NCBI RefSeq assembly: GCF_006874475.1
Contig: NZ_VIRM01000025.1
Span: forward strand, 1-64,000
Direction: 5' to 3'
Origin: Microbispora hainanensis
GTDB taxonomy: Bacteria; Actinomycetota; Actinomycetes; Streptosporangiales; Streptosporangiaceae
DNA length: 64,000 nucleotides
Both the position numbers and the translations under genes were made by a program. Positions within the stretch are counted from its first letter, which is position 1, and each line of letters starts with the position of its first letter. Below are positions 27,287 to 35,289 of the stretch, piece after piece. Below the pieces are notes generated by a model that saw nothing but the letters and a program-made list of their open reading frames with translations, was not told where the DNA came from and searched no databases.

Positions 27287-27352
27287 CCCTGCGCGTGCAC
27301 TGCGCATCCCCTGTGCGTGCACTGCGCATCCCCTGCGCGTGCCCTGTGCGCG
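27287..27352. repeat. 22-bp tandem repeat, three copies
   Basis: Unit CCCTGCGCGTGCACTGCGCATC at 27287, a copy with one change at 27309, and a third diverged copy at 27331. It lies just after the pectate lyase gene and is not coding as far as I can see. Confidence 0.65.
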
Positions 27353-27375
27353 CAGCGGGGCCGCGCGCACCCTCC

Positions 27376-27801
27376 TCACGGCAGGCCGAGGCGGGACAGC
27401 GGCAGCCCGAGCTGGAGATACAGCTCGAGCTGATCGAAGAAGATCTGCTGGTCGACGATCAGGCCGTCCTGCACCGTGAAGAACCAGCCGCACCGCACGC
27501 TGACGTACCGCCAGGAGCCATGGAGCATCTCGCTCGTGGTGAGCGGGAAGGGCCCGGTGTGCCTGCCGGTCCCCACCGTGGTGACCGCCGCGACCTCGCC
27601 CTCCACGATCTTCCGCAACACCGTGACATGCAGGTCGGGGAACGCGCTCCAGATCACGGTGTGATAGGACGCCACCTCCGAACGGCCCTCCACCGGGCCG
27701 CCCGGCCCCACTGCGGTGGGCTTGAGGCAGAAGCACCCCATGACCGCGTCCAGATCGTGGGCGTTGTACGCACTGAAATATCGGTCCACCACGTCGGCCA
27801 C
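27376..27801 (-). CDS. NTF2-like/SnoaL-type small protein
   Basis: 141 residues from a GTG start. The sequence VVDRYFSAYNAHDLDAVMGC and a C-terminal QIFFDQLELYLQLGL match SnoaL-like NTF2 folds, which include polyketide cyclases, ester cyclases and binding proteins. A related protein is encoded at 52075. It lies downstream of the FAD monooxygenase on the same strand, so the two may act on the same aromatic substrate (inference). Confidence 0.78.
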   Translation of the reverse strand: MADVVDRYFSAYNAHDLDAVMGCFCLKPTAVGPGGPVEGRSEVASYHTVIWSAFPDLHVTVLRKIVEGEVAAVTTVGTGRHTGPFPLTTSEMLHGSWRYVSVRCGWFFTVQDGLIVDQQIFFDQLELYLQLGLPLSRLGLP

Positions 27802-27856
27802 GGCGAGACCCCCGATGCTCGCACCTGGTTGTCCAGGCTATCGAGGCTCCGGTCCT

Positions 27857-29476
27857 TCACCTCGGGCGGGCGTCCGGAGCGAGCAGGCGGGTCAGCACCT
27901 CCTCCAGCCGGCGTCCCGGCCGCCCGCCGCTGGGGCTCTGCTTCGACCGCCAGGCGACGAAACCGTCGGGCCTGACGAGGGTCGCGCCGGTCCTCGTGAT
28001 GCCGTACGCCTCACAGAACCGGCCTTCGGGATCACGCAGATCGACGCCGATCCGGTGGACGTCCAGCCCGGCGCGGCCCGGGGCCTCCGCGGCCCACTCC
28101 GCGCCGTCCGGGCCGATCAACAGGGTGAACGCTCCGGTGAACAGGTCGAGCGTGGACAGCCTGGTCCCCGCGCGCTCCAGCCATACGTGCGGCGCCCGCA
28201 GGCCCGGACGCCCGCCGGGCACCCGCGGGTCCTCGGCCGGCGCCTCGGGCGCGGGCGTCTCCGGGATGATCGCCGGGGAGTCGTAGCGGTACCCGAGGAT
28301 CATGGTCAGGTCGTCGATCGCGGTGACGTCCTCGCCGATGCCTTCGTGGCGACCGGCGAGGTGCCGCGTCGCGGTCTCCAGCGTCAGCAGCGCGACCGGC
28401 CGGCGCTCGATCTCGTAGGTGTCCAGCAGCGCGTCTCCCGCCCGGCCGCCGATCACCGCGGCGAGTTTCCACGCCAGGTTGTGCGCGCCGGCGATGCCGG
28501 TGTTCGCGCCGTACGACCCGGACGGCGGCACGACGTGGGCGGCGTCCCCGGCGATGAACACCCGCCCGGCCCGGTATCGGTGGGCGACCCACCCGCCGAC
28601 CGTGCTGTGGGAGACCTTCCACGGCCATCCCGGCACCGGGGGCACGAGCGTGAGGTCGAGGTCTTCCACCCCGGTCGCGAGGCGGGCCAGCTCGGCGCAG
28701 CGCCCCTCGGAGAAGTCGCCGGGGGTCTCGCCCGGCCGGTAGGGCACGCCGAGCATCCACCGCCCGGGGGTCCGCAGCGGCACGAGCACGGTGCCGGTGA
28801 CCGGCCGGTCGAGGTAGGCCAGCAGGAACCGGCGTTCCCGCAGCACGGCGGTGAGGTCGGCGTCGAAGACGAAGTACGCCACGTGGGTCACCGGTCCCGG
28901 CTGGTCCGCGCCGATGCCGAGCCGGCCGCGCACGCCGGCGCGGTGACCGTCGGCGGCGACCAGATAATCGGCGCGGACGCATCGGTCGGCGCCGGTGCGC
29001 AGGTCGCGGACGACGGCCGTCACACCGTCGTCGTCGGCGTCGAAGGAGACCAGCTCGGTGCCGAAGCGGATGTCCGCGCCGCCGCTCTCGGCATGGCAGC
29101 GCACGATCCGTTCGAGCTCGTCCTGGTCGATCATCGCCCAGTCGGCCGGGCTGACCGATGACGGCGGCCGGACGTGCGCGAGCAGGTCCACGCGGAAGCG
29201 CTCCCGGCCGGCCAGCGTGTCCGCGCCGATCATCTCCGGAAGGCCGGCGAGGATCGACTGCCGCCCGCGGATCTCCTCCTCCAGCCCGAGCGAGCGGTAG
29301 ATCTCCATCGAGCGCGGGTTGAACGCCCGCGCCTGCGGTGTGATCGCCGTCGACGGATGCCGTTCGACCAGCATCGGGCGGACCCCGAGGCGGGTGAGGA
29401 AGAGCGCGGCGGACAGGCCGGTGATGCCTCCTCCCACGATGAGAACGGCGGTCCTGTCGTCGTACGGCGTGGTCAT
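27857..29476 (-). CDS. FAD-dependent aromatic monooxygenase (PheA/TfdB class)
   Basis: 539 residues. N-terminal FAD motif VLIVGGGITGLSAALFLTRL, second FAD motif RVFIAGDAAHVVPPSG, and a C-terminal thioredoxin-like domain ending with RTGATLVRPDGFVAWR, as in phenol, resorcinol and polyketide hydroxylases. ATG 29476 follows GGGAGG. The regulator gene is divergent. The substrate is unknown; an aromatic compound or antibiotic is likely from the family. Confidence 0.88.
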   Translation of the reverse strand: MTTPYDDRTAVLIVGGGITGLSAALFLTRLGVRPMLVERHPSTAITPQARAFNPRSMEIYRSLGLEEEIRGRQSILAGLPEMIGADTLAGRERFRVDLLAHVRPPSSVSPADWAMIDQDELERIVRCHAESGGADIRFGTELVSFDADDDGVTAVVRDLRTGADRCVRADYLVAADGHRAGVRGRLGIGADQPGPVTHVAYFVFDADLTAVLRERRFLLAYLDRPVTGTVLVPLRTPGRWMLGVPYRPGETPGDFSEGRCAELARLATGVEDLDLTLVPPVPGWPWKVSHSTVGGWVAHRYRAGRVFIAGDAAHVVPPSGSYGANTGIAGAHNLAWKLAAVIGGRAGDALLDTYEIERRPVALLTLETATRHLAGRHEGIGEDVTAIDDLTMILGYRYDSPAIIPETPAPEAPAEDPRVPGGRPGLRAPHVWLERAGTRLSTLDLFTGAFTLLIGPDGAEWAAEAPGRAGLDVHRIGVDLRDPEGRFCEAYGITRTGATLVRPDGFVAWRSKQSPSGGRPGRRLEEVLTRLLAPDARPR

Positions 29477-29535
29477 GGGTGCGTCCTCCCGTTCGGAACC
29501 TGTCGCACTCATAATCAACCGTCTATAAAATTGTG

Positions 29536-29551
29536 TCAATCAGATGATTGA
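29536..29551. promoter_or_regulatory. 6-4-6 inverted repeat, candidate TetR operator
   Basis: TCAATC-AGAT-GATTGA lies in an AT-rich gap between the divergent monooxygenase and TetR genes, next to a TATAAA (29524-29529) that may be a -10 region. TetR proteins usually repress such divergent genes. Confidence 0.5.
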
Positions 29552-29596
29552 TTGTGTTGAATGGATGGATGACACTGTCAGCGCTACGATCGGATC

Positions 29597-30301
29597 ATGT
29601 CCACGCCGAAGCCCCGCAGATCGCCCAAGCCCCAGGAACGGCAGCGCGACCCGGAGCGCACCCGCGGGCTCATCCTGGACGCGGCCACGGCCGAGTTCGC
29701 CGGGCACGGCTACGCGGGCGCCCGGCTCAGCGCGATCGCCGCCAGGGCCGGCGTCAACCAGCAGCTGATCTCGTACTACTTCGACGGCAAGGAGGGCCTC
29801 TATCGGGCCCTCGGGGAACGCTGGCGGCAGCGTCAGGGCGAGCTCGTGTCGCCCGGCACGCCGCTGCCCGAGCAGATCCGCCGGTACGCGCTGGAGGCGC
29901 TGGACAACCCGGACGGTGTCCGGTTGCTGGCGTGGAGCGGCCTGGAGTACGCGGGGCCGCACACCGATCCCGACCAGGCGCCGCGTTCCGAGGCGCTGCG
30001 GGGCTACGTGGACGAGGTCCGCGCCCGGCAGGCGGCGGGCCGGCTGCCGGACGAGGTCGATCCGGCCTGTCTGAGCATCATGCTGATGGCCGCCGCCATG
30101 GCCCCCGTCACCCTGCCACACGTCGTCGAGGGCGTCTGCGGAGCCGATCCCCACTCCCCCGAGTTCGTCCGGCACTACGCCGAGCAGGTCTCCCTGGTCG
30201 CCCGGCTCCTCGGGCTCGGCCCCGAACGGCACCCCGAAGACCGGTCGGAACAGCGACCCGAAGACCGGTCGGAACAGCACACGGAACAGCGGGCCGAATA
30301 G
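29597..30301 (+). CDS. TetR family transcriptional regulator
   Basis: 234 residues. N-terminal HTH (LILDAATAEFAGHGYAGARL, IAARAGVNQQLISYYFDGKE) and a C-terminal ligand domain of low similarity. The last residues contain a duplicated PEDRSEQ unit from a direct repeat at the gene's 3' end. Divergent from the FAD monooxygenase, which it probably represses. Confidence 0.9.
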   Translation: MSTPKPRRSPKPQERQRDPERTRGLILDAATAEFAGHGYAGARLSAIAARAGVNQQLISYYFDGKEGLYRALGERWRQRQGELVSPGTPLPEQIRRYALEALDNPDGVRLLAWSGLEYAGPHTDPDQAPRSEALRGYVDEVRARQAAGRLPDEVDPACLSIMLMAAAMAPVTLPHVVEGVCGADPHSPEFVRHYAEQVSLVARLLGLGPERHPEDRSEQRPEDRSEQHTEQRAE

Positions 30302-30305
30302 CAGT

Positions 30306-30338
30306 CCGCGCCGCTCCCTCGGAACGGGAGCGGCGCGG
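30306..30338. terminator. 13-bp perfect stem hairpin between TetR and aldehyde dehydrogenase genes
   Basis: Arms CCGCGCCGCTCCC (30306-30318) and its exact complement (30326-30338) enclose a 7-nt loop TCGGAAC. It begins 5 nt after the TetR stop, in a convergent gap: a bidirectional terminator. Confidence 0.78.
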
Positions 30339-30370
30339 CGGCGAACACCGCGGAAAGGGGCGCGGTGGTG

Positions 30371-31786
30371 TCAGACGTGCAGGCGGCCGTCCACACGTTG
30401 CGGCACGCCGAGGGGGTTGTCGTCGCGCAGCTCCGGCGGCAGCAGGTCCGCCGGCCAGTCCTGGTAGGCAACGGGGGTGGTCCAGCGGCTGATCGAGGCC
30501 GCGCCGACGGAGGTGTGCGCCGGGGCCGTGGAGGCGGGCCAGGGGCCGCCGTGGTGCATCGCCCAGCAGACGGCGACGCCCGTGGGCCAGCCGTTCCAGA
30601 TGAGCCGCCCCGCCAGGCGCCGCAGCACCGGCACGAGATCGCGGGCCTCCTCCGGCCCGGCCGCGTGGACGGTCGCGGTCAGCGACCCGGGCAGCCGGCG
30701 CAGCACGGTGGGCAGGTCGGCGGCGTCGCGGTAGCGGACCACGATCGCCGCCGGGCCGAAGCACTCCTCCCCCAGCTCCGGCAGCCCGTCCGCGAAGGCC
30801 TCCAGGTCGGCGGCGAAGACCTGCGGGGTGATGCCGTCCACCGCGCTTCCGCCGGCCAGCACGTCGAGCCGGTCGGCCAGCCGGCCGGACACCCGCAGGT
30901 AGCCCTCGCGGATCTTGTCGGTCAGCATGGGCCCGCCGCTGGTCGCATCGACCGCCTCGGCGATCGCCTGCTCGAACCCGCCCTCGGCCGGGACGAAGAC
31001 CAGGCCGGGGTTGGTGCAGAACTGTCCTACCCCCAGCGTGAGCGAGGCCGCGAACCCGGAGGCCACGTCGGCGGGGTCGGCCGACGACAGCACGACGACG
31101 GGGTTGACGCTGCCCAGCTCGCCGTAGAACGGGATGGGGTCGGGCCGCTCGTCGATCAGCCTCTGGATGGCCGTGCCGCCCGCGAGCGAGCCGGTGAAGC
31201 CGACCGCCGTGACGAGCGGGTGCTGCACCAGCGGAGCCCCCGCCTCGAACCCGTGCACGAGCCCGAGCAGGTCGGGGTCGGGCAGGGCCTGCCGTACGAC
31301 GGAGGCGGTCAGGTCGGAGGTGCGGGGATGCCCTTCGTGGGCCTTGACCACGACCGGGCAGCCGGCCGCGAGCGCCGACACGGTGTCGCCGCCCGCCACC
31401 GAGAACGCGAAGGGGAAGTTGCTGGCCGCGAAGACGGCCACGACGCCGAGCGGGTGGTTCATCCGTCGCACGTCGGGCCGGGGCGGGGTGGCGCCGGGGT
31501 CGGGGTGGTCGATCACCGCCTCGACCCAGCCGCCGTCCCGCAGGACGTCGGCGAACAGCCGGAACTGCGCGGCCGTACGGGCGATCTCGCCGCGTAGCCG
31601 CGCCTCCGGCAGCCGGGTCTCCTCCGCGGCGGCCGGCCACAGCTCCTCGGCGTGCTTGAGCAGGGCGTCGGCGACGCCTTCGAGCACCGTGGCGCGCTCG
31701 GCCGGAGGCGTCGCCCGCCACGCCTCGCCCGCCGTCGCGGCCCGCTCGACCGCCGCCCGAACGGAATCGATCACCTGATCGGTCAC
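30371..31786 (-). CDS. Alpha-ketoglutarate semialdehyde (2,5-dioxovalerate) dehydrogenase
   Basis: 471 residues of the NAD(P) aldehyde dehydrogenase family: FAASNFPFAFSV, GFTGSLAGG, the glutamate in FYGELGSVNP and the nucleophile cysteine in GVGQFCTNPG. Sequence and context fit the last step of the oxidative uronate path, giving 2-oxoglutarate. GTG 31786 starts immediately after the udh stop, with GGGAAATGAG upstream; an ATG at 31816 would overlap udh by 29 bp and lacks a ribosome site. Confidence 0.87.
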   Translation of the reverse strand: MTDQVIDSVRAAVERAATAGEAWRATPPAERATVLEGVADALLKHAEELWPAAAEETRLPEARLRGEIARTAAQFRLFADVLRDGGWVEAVIDHPDPGATPPRPDVRRMNHPLGVVAVFAASNFPFAFSVAGGDTVSALAAGCPVVVKAHEGHPRTSDLTASVVRQALPDPDLLGLVHGFEAGAPLVQHPLVTAVGFTGSLAGGTAIQRLIDERPDPIPFYGELGSVNPVVVLSSADPADVASGFAASLTLGVGQFCTNPGLVFVPAEGGFEQAIAEAVDATSGGPMLTDKIREGYLRVSGRLADRLDVLAGGSAVDGITPQVFAADLEAFADGLPELGEECFGPAAIVVRYRDAADLPTVLRRLPGSLTATVHAAGPEEARDLVPVLRRLAGRLIWNGWPTGVAVCWAMHHGGPWPASTAPAHTSVGAASISRWTTPVAYQDWPADLLPPELRDDNPLGVPQRVDGRLHV

Positions 31787-31787
31787 C

Positions 31788-32591
31788 TCATTTCCCAGCC
31801 GTGAGATTCCCGACATCGTAGCGGGGACCGCAGAACGCCCCGCCGACCAGGGAGTGCGGCAGCGCGCCGAGATCGGGCTCGCCGTGCTCGGCGATCAGCT
31901 CCTCGGCGAACACCTCGGAGTCGTCCATGGGCTCGTAGCCGATGGCCCGGCCCTCCTCCAGCGACCACCAGCGGCGCGTGTTGGCGGACACGCCCCACAC
32001 CACGTGGAAGCCGTCGGCGGCCAGCGACGCCTCGACCAGTCGCGCGCAGTCGTCCGGGGACAGCCAGGTCGACAGCATGCGCACGTCCCTGGGCTTCTCG
32101 AAGCACGAGCCGATGCGCAGGCAGGTCACCTGCATGCCATAGCGGTCGTGGTAGAGCGAGCCGAGCGCCTCCTTGGTCACCTTGCTCACGCCATAGAAGG
32201 TGTCGGGGCGCGGGAACAGGTAGTCGGGCGCCTCGCCCTCGCCGCGCGGGAAGAACCCGACCGCGTGGTTGCTGCTGGCCAGCACGACATGGCGCACTCC
32301 GGCCCGCCTCGCGGCCTCCAGCACGACGTAGGTGCCGTTGATGTTGACCTGCAGGATGTCCGCCCACGGCTGTTCGACGCTGTGGCCGCCGAGGTGCAGC
32401 ACGGCGTCCACGCCGTCCATCGCCGCCTCCATCGCCACGGGGTCGGTGATGTCGGCGGTAATCGCCTCCTCGCCCGGGCCCGCCTCCAACGGGACGACGT
32501 CGAGCAGGCGCAGCACGCGCCCCCCTCTGGCCAGCCGAGGTCGCAGCATGGTGCCGACGCCGCCCGCCGCGCCGGTCATGAGAATTCGCAT
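31788..32591 (-). CDS. udh: Uronate dehydrogenase
   Basis: 267 residues of the extended SDR fold: MTGAAGGVGTMLRPRLARGG, DITDP, LASSNHAVGFFPRG, and catalytic YGVSKVTKE (YxxxK). These segments match uronate dehydrogenases, which oxidise galacturonate or glucuronate to aldarolactones with NAD+. AGGAGG lies directly upstream of ATG 32591. It is followed with no gap by the semialdehyde dehydrogenase, giving the first and last steps of the oxidative pathway in one operon. Confidence 0.87.
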   Translation of the reverse strand: MRILMTGAAGGVGTMLRPRLARGGRVLRLLDVVPLEAGPGEEAITADITDPVAMEAAMDGVDAVLHLGGHSVEQPWADILQVNINGTYVVLEAARRAGVRHVVLASSNHAVGFFPRGEGEAPDYLFPRPDTFYGVSKVTKEALGSLYHDRYGMQVTCLRIGSCFEKPRDVRMLSTWLSPDDCARLVEASLAADGFHVVWGVSANTRRWWSLEEGRAIGYEPMDDSEVFAEELIAEHGEPDLGALPHSLVGGAFCGPRYDVGNLTAGK

Positions 32592-32904
32592 GTGCCTCCT
32601 GTCGGATCGGCCCTGCAGGGAGCGCGGCCCCGGTGATGGGGGATCTGGTGCCCACGCCGGTGCCCGGCGCTCCGTGAGCGTCCAAGCGCCGTACGGACCG
32701 TGTCAATGCGGAACGGCGCCAGTCTCGCAGCAACTCCCGAATGTTCACAACTACGGGCGCGATTCACATATCTGACCCGATCTGTCCTTGACGCAACTGA
32801 TGCCAATTTTTACGGTCTTGCTAGCAAGGAAACACAATTGCGGAGCCGGCGACGCCGCCGCCGACCGTCCTGGTGCGGCTGCTACACCGGCCTGGTGCTC
32901 GTCT

Positions 32905-33040
32905 TCGCCGGGCCGCTGCCGGCCTGCCGGTCAGCGTGTTCGCGGCGTCGCCGCCGGCCCTGCCGCCCTCGATCATCGCGTTCCCGGCCTTCCAGCGGCA
33001 GTTCATGCGCGGGCTGACCAGCGGCGCGGCCAAAGGGTGA
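32905..33040 (+). pseudogene. Remnant of a carbohydrate ABC permease C-terminus
   Basis: Ending at the TGA at 33038-33040, one frame reads FPAFQRQFMRGLTSGAAKG, the typical last segment of MalG-type permeases (compare the intact LVHGISAGAVKG at 22990). The preceding hydrophobic sequence is broken and there is no start. It is the 3' end of a lost second sugar permease. Confidence 0.6.
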
Positions 33041-33096
33041 CGAAGTTGACTTTCGTCGGATGATCCGGCTAGCTTCGTGGACATATTGAAGAACTT

Positions 33097-33114
33097 TGTC
33101 CACATATGTGGACA
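33097..33114. promoter_or_regulatory. 18-bp perfect palindrome operator upstream of kdgD2
   Basis: TGTCCACATATGTGGACA is a perfect palindrome 17 bp before the kdgD2 start. A further half-site GTGGACATAT lies at 33077-33086. Position and symmetry suit a dimeric repressor such as an IclR or GntR protein. Confidence 0.6.
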
Positions 33115-33130
33115 TCAAGGGAGTGGGCGG

Positions 33131-34033
33131 ATGCAGCTCGACGGCGTTCTCTTCTTTCCGGTCACACCGTTCGGCTCGGACGGTGAGCTGGCCGAGGACG
33201 TGCTGGCCAAGCACGTGAGCCGAGGGGTGACCGAGGGCGCGGGCGGGGTGTTCGCCGCCTGCGGCACCGGCGAGTTCAACGCGCTGGGCATCGACGAGTA
33301 CGCACGGGTGGTGCGGATCGCCGTCGAGTCGGCGGACGGCCGGGTTCCCGTGCTGTCCGGGGCCGGCGGCGCGCTCCCGTTCGCCCGCGAGTGCGCGCGC
33401 AGGGCCGCCGACGCGGGCGCCGACGGCCTGCTGCTGCTGCCGCCCTACCTGGTCAGCGCGCCCGCCGAAGGGCTGGTGCGCTACGTCCGCGAGATCGCGG
33501 CCGCCACCGACCTGCCGATCATCGTCTACCAGCGGGCCAACGCCCGCTTCACGCCCGCCGCCGCGGCGGCGCTGACCGAGATCCCCCACGTCGTCGGGTT
33601 CAAGGACGGCCTGGGCGACGTCGACGCCATGCAGCGCATCGTGCTCGCCGTCAGGGAGGCGACCGATCGCGACTTCACGTTCTTCAACGGGCTCCCGACG
33701 GCCGAGATGACCGTGCCCGCCTATCGGGGGATCGGCGTGAGCCTCTACTCCTCCGCCGTGTTCTGCTTCCTCCCCGAGGTGGCGCTGGCCTTCCACAAGG
33801 CCGTGACCGCCGGGGACGACGAGCTCGTGCGGCGCCTGCTCGCCGGTTTCTACCGTCCCCTGGTCGAGTTGCGCGACCTCGTGCCCGGCTACGCCGTCTC
33901 GCTCATCAAGGCGGGCGTCACATTGCGCGGCCTCGACGTGGGCGGAGTGCGCCCGCCGCTGGTCGACGCGGCGCCCGAGCACGTGGCCCGGCTCGAGCGG
34001 CTGATCGCGGCCGGTCTGGAGATCGTGGGATGA
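33131..34033 (+). CDS. kdgD: 5-dehydro-4-deoxyglucarate dehydratase, copy 2
   Basis: 300 residues with the same KdgD signatures as copy 1: FFPVTPFGSDGEL, ACGTGEFNAL, LLLLPPYLV, YQRANARF, VVGFKDGLGD with the Schiff-base lysine, and YSSAVFCFLPE. ATG 33131 follows AAGGGAGTGGG. It overlaps gudD by ATGA (34030-34033), so the enzyme and its substrate-forming partner are made together. The two KdgD copies are clearly diverged, so this is not a fresh duplication. Confidence 0.92.
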   Translation: MQLDGVLFFPVTPFGSDGELAEDVLAKHVSRGVTEGAGGVFAACGTGEFNALGIDEYARVVRIAVESADGRVPVLSGAGGALPFARECARRAADAGADGLLLLPPYLVSAPAEGLVRYVREIAAATDLPIIVYQRANARFTPAAAAALTEIPHVVGFKDGLGDVDAMQRIVLAVREATDRDFTFFNGLPTAEMTVPAYRGIGVSLYSSAVFCFLPEVALAFHKAVTAGDDELVRRLLAGFYRPLVELRDLVPGYAVSLIKAGVTLRGLDVGGVRPPLVDAAPEHVARLERLIAAGLEIVG

Positions 34034-35289
34034 GGATTCGCGAGATCAACGTCACGCCGGTCGCCTTCCGCGACCCGCCGCTGCTCAACGCCGCCGGCGT
34101 CCACGAGCCGTGGGCGCTGCGCACGATCGTCGAGGTCGTCACCGACGAGGGCCTGACCGGCCTCGGCGAGACCTACGGCGACCTCGACCACCTCGTGCGG
34201 GTGCGGGCCGCCGCCGAGGCGCTGATCGGCCACGACGTCTACCGCCACAACACGATGTACGCCACCGTGGCCGGACTGGTCGGGGCCGACGTCGTCACCG
34301 ACCTGCACGGCCTGACCGGCACCTCCTCACGGGCCAAGACCGTCGACCGGATCTTCTCCCCCTTCGAGGTGGCGTGCCTCGACATCCAGGGCAAGGCGGT
34401 GGGCCGGCCCGTCGTGGACCTGCTCGGCGGCAGGGTGCGCGACGCCGTGCCGTACAGCGCCTATCTGTTCTACAAGTGGGCGGGCCACCCGGGCGCGCCG
34501 GACGACGGCTTCGGCACCGCACTCGACCCCGAGGGCGTGGTCGAGCAGGCCCGGCTGCTGATCGGCCGGTATGGCTTCCGCTCCATCAAGCTCAAGGGCG
34601 GGGTGTTCCCGCCCGAGCAGGAGATCGAGGCGACCCGCGCGCTGCGTGAGGCGTTCCCGGACCACCCGCTCCGCCTCGACCCCAACGCCGTCTGGAGCGT
34701 GGAGACCTCGATCCGGGTGGGCCGCGAGCTCGACGGCGTGCTCGAATATCTGGAGGACCCGACCGAGGGCATCGAGGGCATGGCGCGGGTCGCCGCCGAG
34801 GTGCCGATGCCGCTCGCCACGAACATGTGCGTCGTGACCCCCGAGCACCTGCCCGAGGCCGTCCGGCGCAACGCGATCGGCGTGCTGCTGGCCGATCACC
34901 ACTATTGGGGCGGCCTGGTGCGCTCGGCGCACATCGCCACACTGTGCGCGACCTTCGGCATCGAGCTGTCCATGCACAGCAACTCCCACCTCGGCATCAG
35001 CCTCGCCGCGATGACCCACCTGGCCGCCGCCACCCCGTCGGTCACGCACGCCTGCGACACCCACACGCCGTGGCAGGACGGCCAGGACGTGGTGGCCCCC
35101 GGCGCGCTGCGGTTCGTGGACGGCGCGGTCCCGGTGCCCGACGGCCCGGGACTCGGAGTGGAACTCGACCGCGACGCCCTCGCAATCATGAACGAGCAGT
35201 ATGAGAAGTGCGGGGTCCGCTCCCGCGACGACACGACGTACATGCGGTCCGTCGACCCGTCCTTCTCCGCACGGAGGCCACGCTGGTGA
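34030..35289 (+). CDS. gudD: Glucarate dehydratase (enolase superfamily)
   Basis: 419 residues. Lysine base in SIKLKGGVFPP, metal ligands in LRLDPNAVW and LEYLEDP, an Asn-rich LATNMCVVTPE segment, and the His base in MHSNSHLGISLAAMTH, all as in GlucD enzymes. It dehydrates D-glucarate or L-idarate to 5-dehydro-4-deoxyglucarate, which KdgD removes. The start overlaps kdgD2 and its stop overlaps the next start (GTGA at 35286), so three genes are translated as one block. Confidence 0.9.
   Translation: MRIREINVTPVAFRDPPLLNAAGVHEPWALRTIVEVVTDEGLTGLGETYGDLDHLVRVRAAAEALIGHDVYRHNTMYATVAGLVGADVVTDLHGLTGTSSRAKTVDRIFSPFEVACLDIQGKAVGRPVVDLLGGRVRDAVPYSAYLFYKWAGHPGAPDDGFGTALDPEGVVEQARLLIGRYGFRSIKLKGGVFPPEQEIEATRALREAFPDHPLRLDPNAVWSVETSIRVGRELDGVLEYLEDPTEGIEGMARVAAEVPMPLATNMCVVTPEHLPEAVRRNAIGVLLADHHYWGGLVRSAHIATLCATFGIELSMHSNSHLGISLAAMTHLAAATPSVTHACDTHTPWQDGQDVVAPGALRFVDGAVPVPDGPGLGVELDRDALAIMNEQYEKCGVRSRDDTTYMRSVDPSFSARRPRW

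Larger units (their letters stand above)
32592..33130. other. 539-bp divergent gap between udh and kdgD2, with regulatory repeats and a dead permease end
   Basis: No intact gene. The region contains an AT-rich promoter-like part (32700-32830), a 12-bp palindrome CTTGCTAGCAAG at 32817-32828, a degraded permease C-terminus at 32905-33040, and an 18-bp operator palindrome at 33097-33114. Half-site GTGGACATAT also occurs at 33077-33086. Confidence 0.7.
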
